Source: Symbiodinium natans (Eukaryota > Sar > Dinophyceae > Suessiales > Symbiodiniaceae). Taken from it: a stretch of 64,000 bases of DNA. Every line of letters begins with the position of its first letter. Positions within the stretch are counted from its first letter, which is position 1. The notes below the pieces were generated by a model. It worked only from the letters and a program-made list of their open reading frames with translations, did not search any database and had not been told where the DNA came from. The stretch covers positions 1 to 64,000 of the forward strand of contig CAJNDS010002128.1 in NCBI GenBank assembly GCA_905221605.1, written 5' to 3'. Of this stretch, positions 58,186 through 64,000 are shown one piece after another. Made by a program: the position numbers and the translations under genes.

Positions 58186-59256
58186 TGGCAGTGGGCAATC
58201 ATTGTTTGACTCGCACTCTTCCACACACATGCCCAATGCGCCCTGCGGCAATGTTGGGCACGCAAGGTCCTGCACGCCAGGAGCAGCTATGCGCAGACAA
58301 TGCGCTCTCAAATGCCATGCTCACTGCTTCACGACGATTCGACATCCATGCCTTCGATGCGCTACCGCCCAGGCCCCAACTCGCCAAACTCGACAACGCC
58401 ATTGCCCAGCACATTGACCATGGCGTCATGTTCCGCTGCAGAAAACACCACGTAGTGCGGTTGCGGTTGTTTCTGCCATGCTGTCTGGCAAACCTTCTTG
58501 TCACAACTGCATGCATCGCACAACGTGTTTTATCTGACAAGATTGCCTACACAATGAGGCCTATGCGCTCGAAAACGCTCATGTAATGTTCGAAGTGATT
58601 CAGAAAGCGATGCGGCACGAATTCGCCGCTCTGCTTGGAAACATGCTGTCCTCCATGCTGCTGGACACATTTTGCGCACAACTGGCCATGCTCAAGGCGA
58701 GGGTCAATGTAGGACCGGTCAATGTGGGACCCCCTTTTTCACGGCGCGGCTATCACCAACCGTTGGTTGGCGAAGCTTGTGTGGATTCACACATTCAATT
58801 TGAAGATTCCTGGTTAGTAGCCTTTTGATCTGTTGATGTCCTTGGCTACGACCCTTGGAGTTCACAGAGTGGCACTGGCAATCACACTTGCACAAAAGCA
58901 TCCCATTAATCAAGTTATGCTTCTGGGTGCGGATCTCTTCAGCGAGCTTTTGTGTCGCATCTGCATCACCTCTGCCGAAACTGACGTCGCAGTATCAATG
59001 GGACAGCAATGGACAGCCAGCTGCACAACGACGTTTTCCAACCACTTCCAGCCCAAACCAATAGAATCGAGTTGCCCAACAACGCTTGCAGCGATTTGTT
59101 GGTGTCCGTCCTTTGCGTCGTAATTACCGAAATTACATGCCACATTGCGCGTTGGAGTACTACCGAGCTGCTGAACGCTTTGCCACATGTTGTCCTGAGC
59201 TTGTCATGGAGTCTCTGCACACAGTTTACATCTTGCACGTCCAACCACAAACGCGA

Positions 59257-59480
59257 TCAAAGCTCGACGTCGCCTAACTTGGCAATCTGTTGTGCAGCCT
59301 TGGAGTATTGCTCCACAAATTCCTCGTCAATGGCTTTTTCAAACACACTAGATGGCCAAAAAGTTATCAGACCCCTGAAAAAGATCATCATGATTCCTGG
59401 CATGGAACTGCCCCAAACTCACGCGCCTTCTCTGCCTCTATGGAGTCCACCCTTGGCTCCAAAAAACAAGATTTGCCGCA
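59257..59480 (-). CDS. Candidate two-exon C-terminal coding segment, helical protein
   Basis: Exon about 59480..59425 (EPRVDSIEAEKA) joins in frame, through a 77-nt GC-AG intron (59424..59348), to exon 59347..59257. That exon reads VFEKAIDEEFVEQYSKAAQQ then IAKLGD, with a stop at 59259-59257. Splicing instead at the GTC after LGD, to an acceptor near 59222, would continue into RLHDKLRTTCGKAF. It is a charged, helix-rich product without a recognised domain. Confidence 0.45.
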
Positions 59481-59849
59481 TGTAAGCCTTTTGGCGCAAG
59501 CGAAAATGTTCGTGCAAGTGACAAGCCGGCCCGTGTGGCATGCGCGTAATCTTGCAATTCTTCTGCGCAGTGGCCTTGGTGTGTTGGCCCGTGCACAAAA
59601 TATGAAACTACTGACAAAAGAACCAAAAAGCAAAGGGTTGACGCCGCCAAGATGCGGAGCGTTGCAACAGTCACCTTGCATGCCACAAGCAGCACACCGA
59701 GCATGTGACGTCCAAACCTGGAGTCTGACTTGCGCCCAGGACAAGCAATAAAGACAGGTGGTCAGGCTCCGAGCGAAGCCGTCGAAAAGATCCTTCACCT
59801 TAACCCCGCAACCTTAGAACCCCTTTTGCAGCGAGCCTGGTATGCCAGA

Positions 59850-61200
59850 AGCTCGGTCACAGCCAACTCTAAACGATACAGTGAGGTGGTCAGGCCCGAA
59901 TGTAAAAATCGAAGAGGTTACTAAACCCGCGAGGTCGACAGGGTCCCAAAAGCCTGAACCCCAAACCTTGCGAAGTCCGTCGTGGCCATCCTGTCCGGGC
60001 TCGCCTTCGCCACCCGGACAGCTCCGCAACTTTTGTGCGAGGAGGCATGGGGGCTGTCATGTGGGGCCCCTCTACTGCTCGGGGTAAAAAAAGTGAAAAG
60101 ACTGAGACGAGAAGCTTCCATAATTTAACTTTAGCAAAACGCCTTATATATTGAAAATGATGTCTGCGATTAAGAAATTGAAGGCCAAAAGCACAAAGAT
60201 TACGATTGAGGCTTTATCCTGTATTATTATTTCGAGGCCTGAGATGATAGACACAAGGTCTGCCCCCCACTTATGAATTAAAGAGAGTGAATGCAATCAG
60301 CGACAGAAAGCCAATAAATAAACCGGAAAAGCCCACATTGCGCCTAGACTTTGAAGGGCAAGGCGGACAGAGGCGCGGTGGGTACGGATCGTGGAGGGCG
60401 AGGAGGGAAACCCGAAAATGGCTGGGGCCATAGAATCCAAATCACCTATGACGGAAAGCCTGGGGTCAGAAGCGACGGCACAACCCACCGCGAAGCCTGC
60501 ATTCCCGTTCCTTCGATATCGAAAGCCCGTGTAGCCGAGAGCTTTTGCTTTGAATGCTGCATTTGCACAATTCAACCCATAAATGCATCACAACATTCAC
60601 AAATTTTGAACGCACATCCTGGAAGAGACAGCTAACGTAGCGGATTGTGGCCTATACCCTGATGTCCATTGCTGTGCCTGGCAATACTTGCTGATGACAG
60701 CCGCATGGCGCCGCCATATTTCATGCAATATGTCAAGTCGCGTTTTCACCGTGATCCAACGCATCTTCCTGCGCGGGCAGAACAGCATCTGCGTCCCCTT
60801 TGAGTTTCCCCCATTTGGTGGAACAATATCTCCTGGCAAGCTAATTTCATCTTGTTCGCTGCAATGCGTGGGTCTGTTGGTGTCCTTCACGAGGCAAAGA
60901 ATCACCGGCTAGCTGTGCAGCAACATGCACGGTTAGTTCAGCACGTCTAAGCCAAAACAACATCTGGAGCCTGATCTCGGTACAGCATTGGGACGGTCGC
61001 ACACACCTTTGATTCATGGCCAGACATCGAGAACTTAAACACAAAACTCCGCCATGTTAAAAATCTTTTAACATGGATCAATCAAGCCGAGGCTCGACGC
61101 GTTCTGCTTGGAAATCAAGAGCACCAATACGCATATGAAACGCATGTGCTGTGCGGTCCTGAAACTAGCACAAAACGCCAATGCATACCTCCGCGAAAAT
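59850..61200. other. Stretch without recognised gene
   Basis: AT-richer around 60120-60320. Short frames only. Confidence 0.4.
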
Positions 61201-61204
61201 TTCT

Positions 61205-61278
61205 AAGTAAGTAAGTAAATAAGTAAGTAAATGAGTAAGTAAGTAAGTAAGTAAGTAAGTGAGTGAGTAAGTAAGTAG
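61205..61278. repeat. (AAGT)n microsatellite
   Basis: About 18 AAGT units with AAAT and GAGT variants. Confidence 0.97.
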
Positions 61279-61561
61279 GAAGTCCTGCATGCCCGTAAGC
61301 GAAAATTTCTATACGGCACTATTGAGCAATGATAACCATCTTAGCACATTGCGTGTTGACCTACCAGGCAAACAGCTGCGGTGATCTCAGCTGATGCAGA
61401 ATCAAGCATCCAAACACAATGAGTGTGACAAACGACGAAATGTTTTGTTTCTTTTGTTTGTCTGCGCAGTTGTTTGCTCACCGTTCATCGCGGTCCCAGT
61501 GCAACTGGCATCGCAGATGCCTACATGATCGGGAGGCGAGTGTGGGGAGCGGGCAGACGAC

Positions 61562-62030
61562 TCACGCCAAGCAGCTGGCAAGGGCAGGACCTTCGGAAGA
61601 GTTTGCAAGGACGTCACTGAGGAGCGGCGTTTCCGCATCAAGATTTGCGGTCCCGACCAGGGGGAAGGAAAGTAGTCTGGCTGCGATAGACCTGGCAGTT
61701 GCAAAGGTGAGGAGTGCTGACCATCGGAGTGCGAAGGCGGACATGCTGGCAGCTCGGGATGGTGGGGGTGCAGCCCGGCAGCGGGCGAGCAAGCGGATGA
61801 AAGATGCTGCCTCGGCATACCACCGGCCGCCGATATCAATGCCGAGAACAACAAGGTGGCAACGCCGCGAGCCGACGGGCAGCACGCAACGCAGCTGGTG
61901 CCCCTCAGGCGCGGTGGCTCAGCTGAGGATGCGGGGCGAAACGAGCGTGCTATCAACAGCGACTTGGGCCCCAGCCCAAAGTGGGAGGCCATTGGCGATG
62001 ACTTCGATACGATGCTCGTCACGCCGAGCA
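61562..62030 (-). pseudogene. LINE-type retrotransposon C-terminal remnant, copy A
   Basis: The minus strand reads DEHRIEVIANGLPLWAGAQV, then VAVDSTLVSP, up to a stop near 61922. After a frameshift it reads RRCHLVVLGIDIGGRWYAEA and RWSALLTFATARSIAARLL to a stop at 61562. The order ANGLPLW - (Y-P-E-L) - R-R-C-x-L-x-V-L-G-x-x-x-G-G-R-W - R-W-S is, from memory, the C-terminal pattern of abundant dinoflagellate LINE polyproteins. The frameshift and stop show decay. Antisense and alternate frames of up to 247 codons over this region are shadows. Confidence 0.7.
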
Positions 62031-62132
62031 GGCACAACGCGCTGCCACTCTGTTCTTTTTTTGTTTCCACACTTTTGTTTTGCGCCGATCCATACAATGG
62101 CGGTATATGGCGGTCCTAGTGCAGATGCCGCA

Positions 62133-62900
62133 TCACGGCATGCGGGTAGCAAGGGACGGTGACTCGGACGAGTCGGCAAGAAGGTCGCTGGCGAGGAGCA
62201 GCTCGCCGTCGAGATTGGAGGCGCCAGCCAGGGGCATGGCGAGGATGCTGGCGGCGAAGGCCCGGGCGACCGCGAATGACAGCAGGGCGGACCACTGCAG
62301 CGCAAGGGCAGACGTGTAGGCCGCACGGCTTGGCAATGGCATCGTTCGGGCCCTGCTGCGTGCGAGCTGTCTAACAACGGTGGCCGCCTCTTGGCTCCAG
62401 CGGCCACCGACTTCAATGCCGAGGACTGTGAGGTGGCAACGGCGCGATCGCACCAGTTCAGGGTAGGTGCGCTCTTTGGCCCTGCTTGCCTCGGTCAGTG
62501 CTGCCTCAGTAGTGCTGCCACTTACAGCCCTAGACCCCTAAGCCCTAAACCCTAAACCCTAGCGTGCCCCCAGGAACCCTTCATGTAGTAGGCCTTTTTT
62601 TGGGGTGTTTGGGTGGGGGGTGCGGGGGAGGTGGGGCATCTCGCCGGGGAATTGACTGGGATGTCAGCGCAGAAACCAACGTCGTCCCATCTGCAACATG
62701 AGCTCCGTTCCCGAGGGAAGCAGCCCGTTGGCTATGACCTCAACGCGTTGCTCATCGCAGCGGTGGGGCTCGACATTCAAATCCCGCAGGAGGACATGCT
62801 GCATGACTGTGGAGCCTGATGGCAGACCCACCACGGGCACGCAGGACACCGGACCGAGGGCACGCAGCGAGGGTCTCCAAGGGCGTCATGGGCACGGCGG
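62133..62900 (-). pseudogene. LINE-type retrotransposon C-terminal remnant, copy B (interrupted)
   Basis: Same order as copy A. AACPRSGVLRARG with an overlapping-frame HDALGD is at about 62895-62830. VLLRDLNVEPHRCDEQRVEV then IANGL is at about 62785-62700. ERTYPELVRSRRCHLTVLGI, EVGGRW and LQWSALLSFAVARAFAASIL run from about 62500 to 62133. Between the second and third parts lie telomeric repeats and a G-rich segment in place of the expected linking residues. Copies A and B share about half their residues by eye, so they are diverged family members, not a recent duplication. Confidence 0.7.
62525..62562. repeat. Interstitial telomere-type repeat (CCCTAAA)n
   Basis: CCCTAGACCCCTAAGCCC then CTAAACCCTAAACCCTAG: two exact and about three variant CCCTAAA units, the complement of TTTAGGG. 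It is followed within 40 nt by a T-run and a G-rich stretch (62593-62640). Confidence 0.85.
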
Positions 62901-63052
62901 CAGCGGCATGTCTCGGCTGTGAGCGGCAGACCCGAAAGACCGACGAGTCCAGGGAACTCTGGTGTGCTGGCTTGCCCCCGATTTGTGGCACCTGGTTGAT
63001 GATTTCATGCCAGGTCGCACCGCATTTGGGCGTGCTGCATCTGCCCCGAGAG

Positions 63053-63095
63053 CCGTCGCATCGAGGTGGCTCACGGCCTGCCGTTGTGGCACAGG
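63053..63095 (+). pseudogene. LINE-type motif on the opposite strand
   Basis: The plus strand reads RIEVAHGLPLWH, matching the R-I-E-V-x-A-N/H-G-L-P-L-W motif of the remnants to its left but inverted. Flanking frames are too broken to extend it. Confidence 0.4.
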
Positions 63096-64000
63096 CGCGC
63101 AAACACCGCGTGTACCCTGAGCTGCGGGCGGGGGGGCAACAGCAATGTCGGCCAGTCGTCTCCAGATGGAGGCCGGCAGGCGTTTCAGCCCCAGCGCCCT
63201 CGCCTTCATTTGGCCCGGGCACGGGGGCGGGCACGGGCGCCTGCGCGCGCAGCGCGGGCACTCACCCGGCAGTGGCATTGCGTCGCTGGCGGCCGTGCGT
63301 ACTCATGCACAAACGTTGCTTGAGCTGCCGCTGCAGCCGCGTGACGCGGGGGATGAGCAGGAGCCTCCGTTGGGACCAGCTCGCCGAGCGCCCAGCTCGA
63401 CATGCTCGACTGATGGGGTGCAACCCTTGGATCATTTTCTGCGGATGCAAAAAGGCGCGGGAAAAACAGTGACGCCAAGCGCCATCGCATGTCTCTTGTC
63501 TTCGCCTATCGCCGTTTCGTTCTGCTTCGTGTTTTCCCTCGTCTCGTTTTGGTGTGTTTCTTTGCGTGTCTTCGCTTCGTCCGTCTTCGCCTCTCTTCTC
63601 TTGTCTCCCTGTGTCTTTGCTTAATTTCATGTCGCTCGCTTTTGCGATTTTTGCGAGTTTTTTGTGTTTCGCTCGGCTTGCAAATTGTCGGATCGCGCCT
63701 GAAAAACCAACACCGCCAGACGTGAGTGCCAGGCACTTGAAGTAGAGGAAAAATGGGGAAAGGTACGGAGACAATTGGAAACCTGGGGAAACTCTCGCAA
63801 CAGTCGGCTGGGCGGCGGGCATCACCGTGGTGCCCTATTATGGGGTCTAAGGTCAATGCGTTAGGAAACCTTTGACACGCACGTTAATGCATGTGACAAG
63901 GGAAACCGTTATGACACTAGCATTTGGCCATGCGTGTCAGTTTCCAGTTTGCGTGCCCCCATGTTGGAAGCACGGTGTATTTGTTCCCATTCCCAGAAGA

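Noticed and set aside
61419-62162. 247-codon plus-strand ORF and 231-codon minus-strand ORF (61402-62097)
   Set aside because: Both overlap the LINE remnant in other frames or antisense and show no domain. The LINE frames carry the recognisable motifs.
63262-63825. 187-codon minus-strand ORF
   Set aside because: Low-complexity Arg/Lys/Glu-rich translation of a CTT/TCG-rich strand with no domain.
1-64000. tRNA, rRNA, snRNA or spliced-leader genes
   Set aside because: I looked for T-loop GGTTCRAATCC, SSU 3'-end motifs and the CCATTTTGGCTCAAG leader. No convincing match was found by eye; a covariance-model scan would be decisive.

Overview
The window looks like nuclear DNA of a dinoflagellate, most likely a Symbiodiniaceae-type alga. 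Five signs point that way. (1) Nearly all protein-like sequence comes as short exons, joined in frame only by small introns (about 48-114 nt) that often use GC instead of GT as donor. (2) A complete Copia-type retrotransposon and decayed LINE reverse-transcriptase tails are of the kind common in these genomes (from general knowledge; no search was possible). (3) The interstitial telomere repeat is the TTTAGGG type. (4) Every exon I can support is on the minus strand, matching the one-directional gene arrays of dinoflagellates. (5) Simple repeats, minisatellites and foldbacks are abundant.

Layout. 1-575: 3' part of a coiled-coil/IQ-motif gene running off the left edge (minus). 833-9473: a nearly intact Copia element (minus) with identical 182-bp LTRs, a 5-bp target duplication, a gag frame and a 2.4-kb-codon pol frame. 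9.5-17 kb: mostly non-coding, with weak exon candidates and (GAGAGC)n/(AC)n/(AG)n tracts. 17.2-21.0 kb: an AT-rich island of degenerate telomere-like CCCTAAA repeats, palindromes and a 123-bp hairpin satellite. 26.5-28.5 kb: a multi-exon Thr-rich protein. 29.9-34.6 kb: scattered exon candidates and a G-rich tract. 34.9-35.8 kb: a 10-bp G-quadruplex-type minisatellite. 38.7-41.5 kb: a glycoside hydrolase family 16 gene, with Cys-containing repeat modules upstream. 44.7-46 kb: a probable WD40 protein. 49.9-51.2 kb: a JmjC/cupin-type hydroxylase exon and a thioredoxin-like last exon. 56.4-57.0 kb: a membrane- or plastid-directed thioredoxin. 57.7-59.5 kb: unidentified exons. 61.5-63.1 kb: LINE remnants interrupted by telomeric repeats.

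The host genes show no shared pathway. They look like independent, co-oriented genes with repeats between them. Splice models were made by eye from reading frame, domain continuity and AG acceptors, and no transcript data were available. 5' ends of most host genes are undetermined, and no tRNA, rRNA, spliced-leader or CRISPR feature was recognised.
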